Source: Pieris napi
Lineage: Eukaryota; Arthropoda; Insecta; Lepidoptera; Pieridae
DNA length: 64,000 nt
NCBI RefSeq assembly: GCF_905475465.1
Contig: NC_062248.1
Span: 11,284,001 to 11,348,000, forward strand
Direction of reading: 5' to 3'
The notes beneath the pieces were generated by a model. That model was not told the DNA's origin. It did not search any database and worked only from the letters and a program-made list of their open reading frames with translations. This document shows positions 45,003-57,165 of the stretch, piece by piece (the stretch's first letter is position 1; every line of letters begins with the position of its first letter). Made by a program: the position numbers and the translations under genes.

Positions 45003-45501
45003 CCGCGCTACGATATCCACGATATCATCGCTACGGATATCGAAATAATTTCATGGAAATTGAATGCATTGAACATTTTATAATATTTTTATAATTGACG
45101 TTCATAAGTGTACATTGTTATATAATTTTATCAGCCTTGTCGCTTGTTACTTTTGGGCCTAAGGTTTATAGTCAAGATATAGCGCTAGGCATGACTCCGG
45201 TATGTCAAAAACGTATTGGACTCGACTTCTTACTCGTCGGTTTCCTCGCTAGGGGTTGATTCCTGCTTGTGTTCTATATAAACTGCAGATTTTATTGACG
45301 TTGTTAATAGTGTAATTGCAATTCCATCCAAGAACAAATATGTTGAAGTACACGTGTATAAAATTCTATTTGCGTTGCCATTTTAGTACTTACTAATGGT
45401 AATAAATAACTTAAAAATTCCTAGTTTATCAAGACGGTATAAGGCTGTGTTTTAAACAAATCAAATAGCTTGCATCTAACTTATTGTTAATCACAATATT
45501 T

Positions 45502-45777
45502 TTACCTAATGGACCATCTATAGTCATAGTTATAGTGATTAAAACGTGCGTTCAAATTCCAATTTTGCAATAATAACACATTATGACCAGCTGTTAAAAG
45601 TTGTTCGTACCTTAAACGCATCGTGAGGTAGCCGGCATATATTATACCCGAAAACAAGATTCGTGAACGACTATTTAAAAAAAACATAATTGGACCCATG
45701 TAGCCATGAAGAGTTGTTGCTCCACTGTATAAATTGTCGAAATAAATCACAACACAATTAAATGTGTGTGAGACCAC
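45502..45777 (-). CDS. Hypothetical open frame, possibly an exon
   Basis: A 91-codon frame rich in Tyr, Asn and Leu (for example TMRLRYEQLL, NARFNHYNYDYRW) ends at a possible donor AG|GTAAAA at about 45505. It is not recognised, and no partner exon was found. It lies divergently about 620 bp upstream of the GILT-like gene. It may be chance or an old transposon piece. Confidence 0.2.
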   Translation of the reverse strand: MVSHTFNCVVIYFDNLYSGATTLHGYMGPIMFFLNSRSRILFSGIIYAGYLTMRLRYEQLLTAGHNVLLLQNWNLNARFNHYNYDYRWSIR

Positions 45778-46365
45778 TCACAAGTTCAATACGCGCAGTA
45801 AATAAAAACCAAATTATAAAATTCAAAATTCAAAATTCAAAAATCATTTATTCACGTAGGTAACACAATGTACACTTGTGATTCGTCATTAAATTTATTA
45901 TAGGTTAGTTATATATTCGCCAAAGATAATTACTGAATGTACTACGTCAACAATCATAATAAATCAATTATTAATATTTCCATACCTTTATTTACAGTCT
46001 GATAACTTTATAATTAACAATACACATTTAAAATTAATTATTTCAGAATAAGAATAGGTAATTAATATGTGTTCAAGAATATGTACCATGCCTACTGCTG
46101 ATAGGAAACTGAAAGTAAATCTAAAAAAGATTTGTCCTCTATCAGCAGGAGGCATGGTGAAATAGGAGCACGCACTTACATTCTCGTGGGAACAACACGC
46201 AAATAAATAGTCAACATCACCGCATACACGAATTCAAGTACGAGTTTTAATCCATATTGTTTACCAGCTTACTTACACTTAGTTTAAGTGGTAATATAAC
46301 ACACTAAATGTTTTAGATATTATTATTACTACCACCATATAAACTAACGCTTACATTCGGAATAA

Positions 46366-46377
46366 TATAAATATATA
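46366..46377 (+). promoter_or_regulatory. TATA box candidate of the GILT-like gene
   Basis: TATAAATATATA starts 33 nt before the ATG at 46399. This spacing implies a very short leader, like paralogs 3 and 4. Confidence 0.35.
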
Positions 46378-46398
46378 CGCTACAAATACAAATTAAGC

Positions 46399-47771
46399 AT
46401 GTTCTTTTTAATTTTAGCTTTGGCACAGACCGTGCACAGTGTATATGTCGTTTCCCTATATGGCGACGTGTATAAAGACGTGGATTTTTTCACTAAAACT
46501 TTTCCCTGGGTAGTGGATAACATTGGAGGTGATATAAGTGTAGACTATTACCTTCTAGGGAGTGGAAGGTATTCAGTACCTCAGATGTGTGCGCTTGAGC
46601 AAATGAAGAGGAACACGTTCTTGCAAGCGCAGTTTTTGAAGTGTGAGGCCGAAGGTACATGGGTCAATTCAAATAATTCATTATTTTAAGATTTAAATAG
46701 TAGTAGTAGTATAATGGTTTTCAACGCAATTTCTTCTTTTGATGCCTCTACAACACTGGATGTTGGCTGTCACTCTCGTGAAGCGTGTCTTGTCCTGTGC
46801 CATCCATCAACTCTTCCGCAGTCGCAATTCCCGTCCAATCCCTAATGTTGTGAGTCATGATTTATTCCTTCTACATATACCGGCAAACATCTTGAACAAA
46901 TGTCCTTGCCTGCGCAGAAGTGATTGTTAGGTATCTCTCGCGGCGGGCGGTGGTGCGCGGCGACGCGAAAGTGACGTGTCGATCGCGTGATTGGTAAAGC
47001 TGGTGACGTTTGTGTCCCGCGATGCGCAAACTTTCCCCCACGTGGGGTTTCCCTTGTTTAATGCTCAAGAAGTTTGCCGGTATCTGTACCAACACGTCGT
47101 TTTTCCGGTATTTTTCACATAACGCCATTCTATTTAAATGAAAATTTTAAACTTATTTCAATGTTTTTCATATATTCTTAAATTGTTTTCTTTTGGTTAC
47201 AATGCACAGTATGAAGTCCCGAAATCCACCAAAGGGACCAACTAAATTTTACGTTAGTTTCACTGACAAGGATTTCATTTATTGGGCACATAAAAAACCA
47301 TCCAAAGATGAAGGAATGGTCGACCAACGTCAGATAGTCTTATATTAGAGGTAAAAGCTACATATACTTGTTTCAGGCACCACCAGCACCACATGTTTAT
47401 GTGAATCAGGCATTGATTCGCAGAAGTATCAGCACTGCGTCCTCACAAAAGGATTCTACGCCAGCTTTGCTTCAAACAAGTACAGCCAACTCGGTCTAGA
47501 CGCTTCTCCCGTTATCGACGTGGGCTATAAAAATACGGTGTTTGGCGTAGACGAGAACTGGTATCTGAAGAAAATATGCACGATATTTGGAGACAATCCA
47601 CCAAGAGGCTGTACTGAACCGTTCGCCTGCAATTCAACTTCAGAGTTTAGTCACAGAAAGGGAGTTGCTAGTTTTAATTGTAATAGCATGAATGACTGCA
47701 ATTTGCCTGTGACCGCTGTAACTACGACCGAAAAGCCATATACGACAGAGAATAATTTAAAAAAAATTTAA
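46399..47771 (+). CDS. Secreted GILT-like protein lacking the CXXC motif
   Basis: Two exons, 46399-46654 (donor G|GTACAT) and 47377-47771 (acceptor tttcag), join in phase 1 to give 216 residues. Signal peptide MFFLILALAQTVHS. The body resembles gamma-interferon-inducible lysosomal thiol reductase: SVPQMCALEQMKRNTFLQAQ, then cysteines and the C-terminal LKKICTIFGDNPPRGC, where GILTs have a closely similar Leu...Cys...Pro...Cys end. Active GILTs carry a CXXC near the N-terminus after an SL motif. Here that stretch is VVSLYGDVYKDVDFF with no cysteine. The CQHG signature is also missing. The tail is Thr-rich (TAVTTTEKPYTT). Disulfide reduction is therefore not expected. Insect GILT relatives are linked to immunity and lysosomes, but the role here is unknown. 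Alternative: a very diverged secreted protein of another family. Confidence 0.65.
46735..47376. other. Intron of the GILT-like gene with repeat pieces
   Basis: 46735-46930 (caacactggatgttggctgt, gtccaatccctaatgttg) looks like a LINE 3' fragment. 46930-47070 is unusually G+C-rich. A 48-codon frame at 47203-47349 (MHSMKSRNPPKGPTKFYVSF start) is not in a continuous exon with the gene and was not recognised. Confidence 0.4.
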
Positions 47772-48944
47772 AAAAATTATAAGAAGAGATATTGTATTTG
47801 TAATATTGATGTACGTACATATTTTATTTTTACTCTTAAAACAGAAAAAAATCTATTACAAAGAAAAATCCAGATTAGTTACTTTAAAACTCGATTAGAT
47901 TATTGAAAAACAATTTTTTTTTCTTCCGAATGGAACATTTACAATTAAAACATTCTAATATCATCAATTATGCTTGCATAAATAATTCCGGCAGTAACAA
48001 TAAATTTACGGTTTAAGATATTAATTTAACGCATTAACATTCAATGCGGAGCAGTGGCCTAGTGGCTTCAGCGTGCGCATCTCATCCCTGAGATCGTAGG
48101 TTCGTGAAGAATATTACTTAATGTAGGAGGAGATCCTAAACGAATCGCCTAAGTAGGTGAGCGGAATTTCCTAAAAGTATCTCTTTGAGGAGCGTAACAT
48201 TTTTTTAAATTTATTTATTCCATAAAATACATACAGTATTAAACCAACACAATAATGTCAAAAAAGTATATAATATTTAATACATAATATACACAGTATC
48301 GCTACTATGAATTCACTCTGCGAACATATAAATATGTCGATAGTGTCGGAGACAGTAGGCGCAACGTCTTTGTTAACAGGGATCTGTCCAACAGACTGGT
48401 TCTGGGCCTTGGTATCGCAAATAGGCCTTCACACATATAGCTATATATTAATCTGCTTTCATATGATTTCTTATTACACTCAATTTGCATCTTAAAACGC
48501 AATTTATGTGTCTCTGTTAGTTATTTTCAGTATTCAAATTCAAATACCGAATTTGCAACGTTGGAATTATTCTTAGTTACGGAGTAGGTAATTTGTTGGA
48601 GTGCTCTTCTATCTTGTATAACATTAGCAAACGACCAAGACTCGTTTATCATGCTAACAAATATGTATTTGCTATGAATTACACCTCTACGTATGCATAT
48701 GGCCTTGGTTCGATCTCGGCAAAACAAAAATTTTTTTTTTTTAATATAACATCTCTCATTACATTTTTAATTTTTTTTTGAGTATTGTTATTTTGTGTGT
48801 TTATGTGTGTGTACTAACAAAATTAGTAATAAATGTTGTCTATGTGTATGTTTTCGGGTGGAAATTTGTATGCTTCCCATTTAGAATATGAAAGTATAAA
48901 CTTAAAACGTGACGAATAAACCTGAAACAGAGATTTTTTTTAAT
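47772..48944. other. Region downstream of the GILT-like gene
   Basis: 48045-48110 is a truncated SINE (gcctagtggcttcagcgtgc, gatcgtaggttcg). 48205-48330 pairs with 4735-4880. The rest is A+T-rich. Short frames at 48307-48781 have no gene-like features. Confidence 0.45.
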
Positions 48945-49345
48945 GTAACGTGCAGTAGGCTCACCTGATGTTAAGTGATACCGCTGCCTATTATTCACAT
49001 TGACATAGTGCTCGCAAGTGCGTTGCCGGCCTTTTAAAATCTGTAACTACTTTTCTTGAAGGACAAAATAAATAAACACCAATGAAAAGTGCAACCACCG
49101 TTTGTTTTTTATATAACAGGCGATAAACGGGCACGAGGCTCACCTGATGTTAAGTGATACTGCATAGACACTTACATAATACCAGAAGGCTCGCAAGTGT
49201 GTTGCCGGTATTTTAATAGGTCCGCTCTTTTTTGAAAGACCCTAAGCCAAATTGATTCGAGAATACTTTAGTGGGCAGCTTATACCATATAGTGGTGGCG
49301 GCAAAAACTGCCTTAAAAACGCTCAGTTGTGGAAAATAGATGATG
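48945..49345 (+). repeat. Two R-B repeat copies in tandem orientation
   Basis: 48945-49075 and 49115-49345 both carry ctcacctgatgttaagtgat and gttgccggc blocks. The second extends to gtggtggcggcaaaaactgc. Confidence 0.55.
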
Positions 49346-51012
49346 AACTATCGGTAATGGTCTAGTGATGTGCCGATAATCGATATTAATGTAAGAACGT
49401 ACATCTAATAGAGTCTGCGATGCACGCTCGTAAATACGGAGATTGCCTCACAAAGAAGTGCTGTTCTTGATCGACATCGATAGATTTATACTATGGATTT
49501 AAGAGTTAAATTAAACTAAATGCAAATTTTAAATGTTTATCGCTGTCTGCTCTCGGAGTTGTAATAAATATGGTCTTGGACAATGTTTTCGAAGAGCTAT
49601 TCGCTCAAATATTTAATGAGTTGCGTTTAAATTTATTGATAATTAATTTTTGCAGTTATACTTCTTTTGGCGCGTTAGGGAAAAATTATGACAGTAAATT
49701 GCAAGCGGGAGGGAAAGCCTAAGAAGTAGTGTGTACATAAGAACACACACGTTTTTTCTAAGACTAAAGCTGTTGATTTAAAGAAAAGACATCATCTGTA
49801 CAGCTTTCCACCAAGTGGACTGTGAAATGTGTGTTTGTTACCTTCGGTCTCTTGTTGCCGATATCCCGTACTTATTTATATATTCACTATTTACGTGGGT
49901 ACGTCATCAAGTCAATTCAAATCTGAGGACCAAAACTAAAAGGTTGTTCTGCCATTGTTTTTATTTAATATAAATTGTACACTATAAACAATGGGTACAT
50001 CACTATGCCAGTAATATATTGAAGGAGTAATACATCACGGTAAACCCACTAGAGTTATGTCACCTGGGCACATTATTATAAGTTTTATTTTTATTTTATT
50101 TTTGTATAACATGTGTGATGTGAAGATATGTTCCAATGAGAACAATAAGATTATAAAAATATGTTATAGAAAGAATATACAAATGACATGAGAACTTAAA
50201 AAGGCGCAGCGCTAACCAGATCCATTCAACTTTCTCACAATCGAGTAGCACGCAATATTTCAGCACACAACTCACGAGGGGACTCTTTGTATTGAAGAAG
50301 TTGCATGGGTTCGGCAAGCATCCGCCAATATACACTGAAGTTATCTAGGAATAAAGACAATAATAATAATAGCAAATAATTAACACAGCAAAGTTTCTAA
50401 AACGTCTCGGCGAAAAGTCTCCATGGAGTTGCTGAAAAGTCCACCAAGTCGTTGAAAGCCTTGCATGAGTTGCGCTAAAGAGGCGCACCAAACCATTGCC
50501 GTGACTGCACGCTTACGGCTCGCTAGCTGCACATTCGCAGCATATTCGCCAGATGTGGACGCACCCTAAGGTTAACAGAAGCCATGTGAATATTTTTAAA
50601 AGGCCGAAATTCACTCGGGGCCATTGAACTTACAATCAAATTAAAGCTTAAACATTTATCACAATAAATAAATAAACTATATTAAAATTCAAAACATTTT
50701 GCTTAATACAAAAATACTTTTTCTATTAGCCCCAAAGGCTAGAGGCAATTTCATGCTTCAAAAACGGTAACACAAAACCTGTTTAAACATATTTAGGTAA
50801 AATTGTGTATTTCCCAACACTGATCCTCTTCAAATAGACGACACAAAGTTGAAATTGAATAAAAAACGAAATGTTTCCGTGTTTTATCCTCAAACTTCCA
50901 GCGGTGTAATTTGATAGCTTTTTAATCATACGACACGATTAATAATAACTCGTCCTGGTCACAATTAAGTCTTCTCGTACTGCTCACATCGTGATGCCAG
51001 AATGCCTTAGAC
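49346..51012. other. Intergenic, no supported gene
   Basis: A+T-rich with minor SINE-like 3' remnants (about 49920-49960). The 79-codon minus frame at 50096-50335 has no similarity I can recognise. Confidence 0.35.
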
Positions 51013-51301
51013 CAGTTTTCCCAACGTGGGGCCCACGCCCCGCAGGGGGGCAATTTGATTGTTAAGAATTGGGCTATTTGAAAATTTGCTTAATAATTGT
51101 ATTCATAATAATGTCATTATAATAAAACATATATGTTTTGAAATATTACTTACTGTGTCGTATAAACTTATCATTTAACAAAAGAGTGAGTAAGAGTTTC
51201 TTAAGTGAACAATTCAATTTTTTATATCAAAAATTATGTACTTATGGGCGTGAATAACAGTTTTAGGTGGGGCATGGCACAAAGAAGGATGGTAAACACT
51301 G
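51013..51301. mobile_element. hAT-type MITE with perfect 8-bp target duplication
   Basis: Imperfect inverted ends CAGTTTTCCCAAC and CAGTGTTTACCAT (inverse). CCTTAGAC occurs immediately on both sides (51005-51012 and 51302-51309). Both characters fit hAT. The target CCTTAGACCCAAA is the middle of a SINE, so the element inserted into an old SINE. Confidence 0.85.
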
Positions 51302-51639
51302 CCTTAGACCCAAATTATGTTGTATGTACGTGGGTTACGGGACTTAAAAATATGTGAATATCGATACGTCATCATCGATACAACTTGTTGAAGCTTATAA
51401 TGATGGGCAAAAATCAAGATAAGAGACGGGCAGGTAGAAGGTAGAAGTCGTGGTTGCGGAACGTGTGAGTGGACCGGATCCGAGGATCATTTTAGACTAG
51501 CGCAAGATACCCGACGATTCAAGCTGTTAAGCACCTTTAGTAATAAAGTGGCACCAGAAGAAGAAACGTTGTGTTATAACTTAATCATAGATAGCAAATC
51601 ACGTGACGCAAGTGGAAATGGATAAACCACTCCGAAGTT

Positions 51640-51850
51640 TCCAATTATATCCCCAAGCATGTGCTTGATTGGAACCCGCAAGAAAAGCGGAAGCGTGGCC
51701 GTTCAAAGCAAACCTGGCGTCGTACAGTTACAGATGAGGCAAAGAGAGCCGGAAAGACTTGAAGCGAGGTGAAATACGAGGCTCAAACCGAACGCGATGG
51801 AGACTTACTGTGCGGCGTCCACAGTATTGTGCCCCATCTAGGGGTTATAG
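51640..51850 (+). pseudogene. LINE ORF2 C-terminal fragment
   Basis: One frame reads LDWNPQEKRKRGRSKQTWRR, then TVTDEAKRAGKTW, a common C-terminal pattern of insect non-LTR reverse transcriptases. It is 5'-truncated, and stops follow soon after. Confidence 0.65.
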
Positions 51851-53239
51851 AACATGAAGTCATCTAAGTCATGAAGATTTTTAAACCATTCGCGATTGTA
51901 TACAAGGGCGGGTCCTGAGAGGACCATGGGGCGTCATGACTTCCTGGGGTCTGGACAGAATATCCCAAATGTTTTAGCTTTTGGGAGTGAAGGTTTATAG
52001 TCAGCATAATTCAGATCTTCACATACTTGTGTACGTATATACTGTGTATTCATGAAAAAATTAACTTCGACTTCGTGACATTCCTAATGACTTCTAGATC
52101 CGCAATAGACTGTAATGTTCAAAAAATCGTGTGATATAAATTTCTTAGTGATTTCGTGACGTAAATAATCGTAATTCCGAGGCCCAAGCTCCACTATTCG
52201 TACCAATGTCGAATTGTGTCGGGAATCGACGCTTTCGTCGGAAAACTTTGATTACTTTTTCCTTCAGCGAACTTCCTCTTGCGTTATGGTATGTCCTAAA
52301 TTACTTTTAAGAGTATCTTAATCTAATTCTTCAAAGTTTTTGGAGACGGGTTTAAATTCCAGTTGGTATGCTTGGATTCCAATTGTACGAATAATACCTA
52401 GAGTTTCTTCCATCGTTCCAGATCTCTGTTCCTCCTGTTTTAATGTTTAAAGAACTTTATTACTCATTACAAACAATTAATTTTTATTTACATGAGAACG
52501 AGATATGCGTCGCCATCAGCTATCCTAATTTAAGTCTACAAGGCTCATTCTAATATGTATCTTTAATGCTCGTTTGAATTTATTAAACACGCTAATATTA
52601 AGAACTCGCTCGACCGGTATTGCGTGTAAAATTTGATTTTTTTTAATGATAAGCTGCTATGGAGAGAGTTGTTTTTTTTTAAATTAAGATACAGGTGTTA
52701 TAAACATATAGTTGTGTAATCGTCATAATTTTGGTTTCTTGATAGATTTTATTAGAAAGTGTTAAAAATTGTATCTAATTAGTGCTTTTATTAATTTATT
52801 TTGTAGTGTTTGTATCTTAGAAATTTTGTTTTGTTTTACAGCCATTAAATCGTTCATTTCCTGCAATAAATTACCATTCCTGATGTATATTTTCTTTACG
52901 AATTTAATTACAATATGCCCGCTAAACTACCATAATCTCTATTATGTACATAATGAATATATAAGCAACAAAAAAATACATTTAATTTACTAAATGGCCT
53001 AAATACTTTGTTATAATAAAAAAAGGGATAGGACAAGATATCGTAGCCGCCATTATGCCGATACGTGACCAAAACCAATCAATAATTTTATTTAGAATCA
53101 GCAGTACACGTTTACGTGTCTTTTCATAGCCACAGAATTTTACGCAGCCAGCAATATACAAGATATATGAAATTCTATCTTAATCTTATCTATAACCTCT
53201 AAACAAATCGGTCACATTTTTGAACCAATTCGACGTCCA
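51851..53239. other. Intergenic, no supported gene
   Basis: A+T-rich. The 74-codon frame at 52769-52993 is composed of hydrophobic residues coded by A+T-rich DNA and has no supporting signals. Confidence 0.35.
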
Positions 53240-53985
53240 TCCGTCCTTCAAGAAAAGAGTGTACTAATTCTTACATCAGTAATGCACCTGCGAGCGCTCT
53301 GGCATTGACAGTGTCCATGGGCGGCGGTCTTAACATCAAGTGAACTTGATGCGTGTTTGCCCCATAACCCGTTCTATAAAAAAATCGCATAAACATCGAT
53401 GGACACTACAAACGCGTACTTTTAAAGTAAAAATAAGCATATTCCAGAAATAGCTAGTAAAGCAATGAAAGTATTTCCTCCCGGACAAGCACAAAAACTG
53501 GCGCTGCCGCATAACCGGCGGAAAATAAACGGCTCAAATAGACATAGACAAATCATTTATTACAAATAAAAACACACACACATAAATACACAAAATAACA
53601 ATAATCAAAAGAAAAGAGAAAAATTATAATAAAAAATAGAATGAGAGATATATTATAAAAAAAGTCCTTTTCGCATTCGGTTCGTTTCAAGCGTGTAATG
53701 CGTGTGTGCTGTGGCTGTTATTGGCCCTTTAGGAGGAGCTTTGGAGTAGAGACTCTTGGGCCATGGGGTTAAGTGTACAGGCCCTAATTAATTTAAGTTG
53801 GCGCCTGGTAGATAGTACCGGTGACACCAGAGCTGGTGCTTTTCTTGCTCAACTAATAAATATCGCAATACAGCGAGAAAATGCTGCCAGCGTTAAAGGT
53901 ACACTGCTACAGAGACCTTTTAAATTTGTTTTCATTTTAAATTATTATTACTATGTAGGTTGAGAATATATACTGCAATAATATA
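53240..53985. repeat. R-B (reverse) and R-A (forward) repeats
   Basis: 53240-53390 is a reverse R-B copy (gtgtccatgggcggcgg). 53735-53985 is one of the longest R-A copies. Its frame includes GDTRAGAFLAQLINIAIQ followed by RENAAS, suggesting the coding end of a retroelement. Confidence 0.55.
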
Positions 53986-54161
53986 TTATTAGTAAACACA
54001 AAAGATTAGAACGTGTAGGTACTTTAGACTTTTAAAATGTACTGAGGTTAGGTTAGTAACAAGTCGTTCCGCACGAAGTCTCGAAATAAAAGTTGCCACG
54101 CTTTATATAGGTTTCTGCTACAAGATGGCGTTAGTCCGCTAACAATATAATATAATAATAT

Positions 54162-54213
54162 GCATTTCCAACTCACTGATATACATACTGTATATGTGAG
54201 TGGAAATGCATAT
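54162..54213. other. Imperfect 52-bp hairpin
   Basis: ATGCATTTCC-A-ACTCAC pairs with GTGAGTGGAAATGCAT, with further pairing of ATATAC and GTATAT around a short loop. It could be a short transposon relic or a small-RNA precursor. Nothing shows transcription. Confidence 0.4.
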
Positions 54214-54560
54214 TCCATTTGTTAATACAAGTATCTTGGCTGTAACTAAACTGATATTTGCAAACTTGGTTGCTGATGTAACATTACCTTACGGTGCATA
54301 ACTAAGGCTGTGTACATGTTTACATTAGTTGGAAACTTAGTTACCGACAAATGCCTTTGTTCAGCTTATACAGATAATTATGGTACGTGAAACTGTCGAC
54401 AGGATAAATTATGTAGTTAGAAAATACAAATACAAAACATCACTTGTTACTGTCTGTTAAAGAAAAAAACGTATATTCTACAGAACAGCTAATAATAATC
54501 TAAGCGTACGACCAACCAGGCTCCAGAATTTTAACCACTCCTTATATGGAAATTGTATTC

Positions 54561-54935
54561 GTTTTTACAACAAACTCCCAAACGTTTGTTGTAAAAACAA
54601 AAAAAAAAAGTTAGAGAATTATCACTGAATAAATTAAAAACTCTCGTTAAACGTAAATTAATCAATAAAGTTTTTATACATTTGACGATTATTTAAATGG
54701 TCCTAATCCTTGAGATTGATTTGCTCCAGTTCAAACATGTATGACTCAAAACTTGGCAATTAAAAAGAGTGGCGGAGTTTCTTGTCAGTTCGTCTTGCCC
54801 TCTCTACGCCCTTGACTTGCGAACTGGTACCTTTATGTAAATTTAGAATCAATTTTATTTTCTGTAGACGTTAATAAGTGTACTACCTATATGAATAAAG
54901 TTATTTTGAGATTGAGTTTGATACCATTTTATTAA
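54561..54935 (+). repeat. Hairpin followed by a LINE L-A tail
   Basis: 54561-54598 is a perfect inverted repeat GTTTTTACAACAAAC with an 8-nt loop. From about 54600 the LINE tail follows: the C-terminal coding end (cgattatttaaatggtccta), the 3' UTR and a terminal atgaataaagttattttgag. Confidence 0.6.
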
Positions 54936-56267
54936 TGTTTTTTTTTTATGTTTAGCAGGTTTTATTCACTAACATTCCTTGCTTTTTCAGTCTAACGACA
55001 TTGATTAAAAAAGGCCTAGCTGATTTATCTTTTAAAATCAATAATAATGCCAAACAAAATTATTTTGAGTCTATTCTTATCATTCATGTCGATGTAGGGT
55101 CCTGCAAGAAAAAAGAGCGCACCAATTTTTTGTTCAGCAACGCACCTGCGAGGCCTCCATGGATGGCCGACTTAACCTATTATACGTATATAAAAAAGGA
55201 CCGTTAGTATGTCCAATATAAGAGACAGCCCAAATCATAAGGAATCCTAACGTGGGGCCTTGTTCACTTTCTTTTAAACTAAGCATCTTATTATTTACGA
55301 TAAAAATCTAAAAATCTTTCTTTCTATTTTACCTCTTAAAATAATAAATGACTACAAAATTATAAATATTATAGTAAATACTTAAACATTTTTAAACAAA
55401 AGTAATTTTCCCAGTATCATATCACGCCATCTATACTACGAGTTTAGAACTACGTAACATCTGTATTCCTGTAAAAGCGACATCTTTGGATTTGTTGTCG
55501 AACTTTCTCGTGCAATTTTGTGAACGAAGTTCCTGTGCTGACGGTTATTGCCACCAACATTCAATTTTGTGTCTACATTAATTAATATTATATTTAACGT
55601 AAAACGATAGTTTTATGAGCCCGCTTAATTGATTTCGAAGTTAATTAACAATTAAGAGAGATATTTGATGTAAATTAGTATTCAATTTAGTGAATATATG
55701 ATAAACAAATGAATTTGCCTCGTTGCTGGCACAATTTTGAGCGGAATTATTAAGGACTAGCTTTTAGCACGACTTCGTTCGTGTTAAACTATATTGATTT
55801 ATTTAACCCTACTTTGCATAATAATCCATGATCAGTTGAGAGTTAAATTTAAGAAATACGTGATGTTGAGAGGTAAATTTGTACATAACATACTTAAAAC
55901 ATTAATATAGTTTCTTCTTTAAGAAGTGTAGAATAACTGCCCATAACGTCATAAATAGTTAAACTACTCAATAGTTTTGACTAATTACTGCCTAAAATCA
56001 AATTTTAACATAAAACCAAGACTTTTCTTCTTAATCATATGATAGAAAATTAAAATAACAGTTGACCATGAAATTCATATGACAACTTCAGCCTTATTAT
56101 TCATAACGAATTACGATTACTTCTGCAATGTTTTCCAAGTTCCATTACGTCCAAACATAAATAAATAATTAAATAAATCTTGATCTATACGATATTCACA
56201 AAGAGGCGGTGCAGTGGAGCTGGCCATTCCTTTTACTGCGCTACGGCTTGAGAGAACTATATCGACC
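54936..56267. other. Intergenic, no supported gene
   Basis: Contains a short R-B remnant at about 55080-55170. Otherwise A+T-rich without recognisable features. Confidence 0.35.
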
Positions 56268-56556
56268 GAGCAGTGTGGGCCTAGTGGCTTCAGCGTGCAA
56301 CTTTCATCCCTGAGGTCGTAGCTTCGATTCCCGACTGTGCAAGCTTCAAACAACGGACTTTCGCGCATTTAACATTCGCTCGAACGGCGAAGGAAAACAT
56401 CATGAGGTAACCGGCTAGCCTTAGACTCAAAAAGTCGACAGCGTGAGTCAGGCACAGGAGGCTGATCACCAACTTACCTCTTGACAAATGATCATGAAAC
56501 AGATACAGTAATCTAAGGCCCAGGCCTAAAAAGGTTGTAGAACCGTAATTGATTCT
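56268..56556 (+). mobile_element. tRNA-derived SINE, near full length
   Basis: Boxes gggcctagtggcttcagcg and gtcgtagcttcgattcccg, then cggcgaaggaaaacatc and a 3' end in taaaaaggttgtagaac. Confidence 0.75.
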
Positions 56557-56594
56557 TGATATCCTCTCCACACCACACCATCCTCACCTTCTTT

Positions 56595-56935
56595 TTATAT
56601 AGAACAAACGGGCAGGAGACTCATCTGATGTTAAATGATACTGACGCCCATGGACACTCTCAATGCCAGTGGACTCGCGAGTGCGTTGCCGGCCTTTTCA
56701 AAATTGGTACGCTCTTTTCTTGAAGTACCTACCCTTAGTCGAATTGGTTCGGAAATACTTCAGTGGGCAGCTACTTTCTCATAGTTCAACCTTGTCTCAT
56801 GTTATTGAGTATGTTGAGATCCATACGATAAATCTATCGAAATTTAGAGTGTACTGGCCGGCGATGCACTCCCTAACATGGGTGACCATGCGCATGTCTT
56901 TTAAGGCTGTTTTGTAGGCTCGGCTAGATGTTTTT
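56595..56935 (+). repeat. Dispersed repeat R-B
   Basis: Well-preserved R-B copy (acgggcaggagactcatctg to cagtgggcagctactttctc). The 84-codon frame inside belongs to the repeat. Confidence 0.55.
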
Positions 56936-57059
56936 GTACAATCTATGTCCTATTTTATAACTAGTAAAATAATAATTTCATTAATTAATCACAACTAATT
57001 GATAAAATACGTGCTTAAAACTTAATGACCAGAGATAAATAGCACTCGTAGAGACAAAA

Positions 57060-57165
57060 AGGAATGTCTTAAGGCGTCCGTGACAGTTGAATAAAACGAC
57101 TCGCGCGCAGACAACGCGCAGTCGTGTTGCTACAAATTGTTTTTTTCACAACCTTGGGTGAGTAA
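57060..57165 (+). promoter_or_regulatory. Possible CpG-bearing non-coding first exon (speculative)
   Basis: A locally G+C-rich stretch with a CGCGCGCAG/CGCGCAGTCG inverted motif is followed by a good donor context TTGG|GTGAGTAA at about 57158. It could be an untranslated first exon of a gene continuing beyond the window. No coding exon was found downstream. Confidence 0.15.

Noticed and set aside
44700..45020. 106-codon minus-strand frame of repeated RYSLHKTAIPYT-like residues
   Set aside because: Product of a 20-bp tandem repeat (three units give 60 bp), not a gene.
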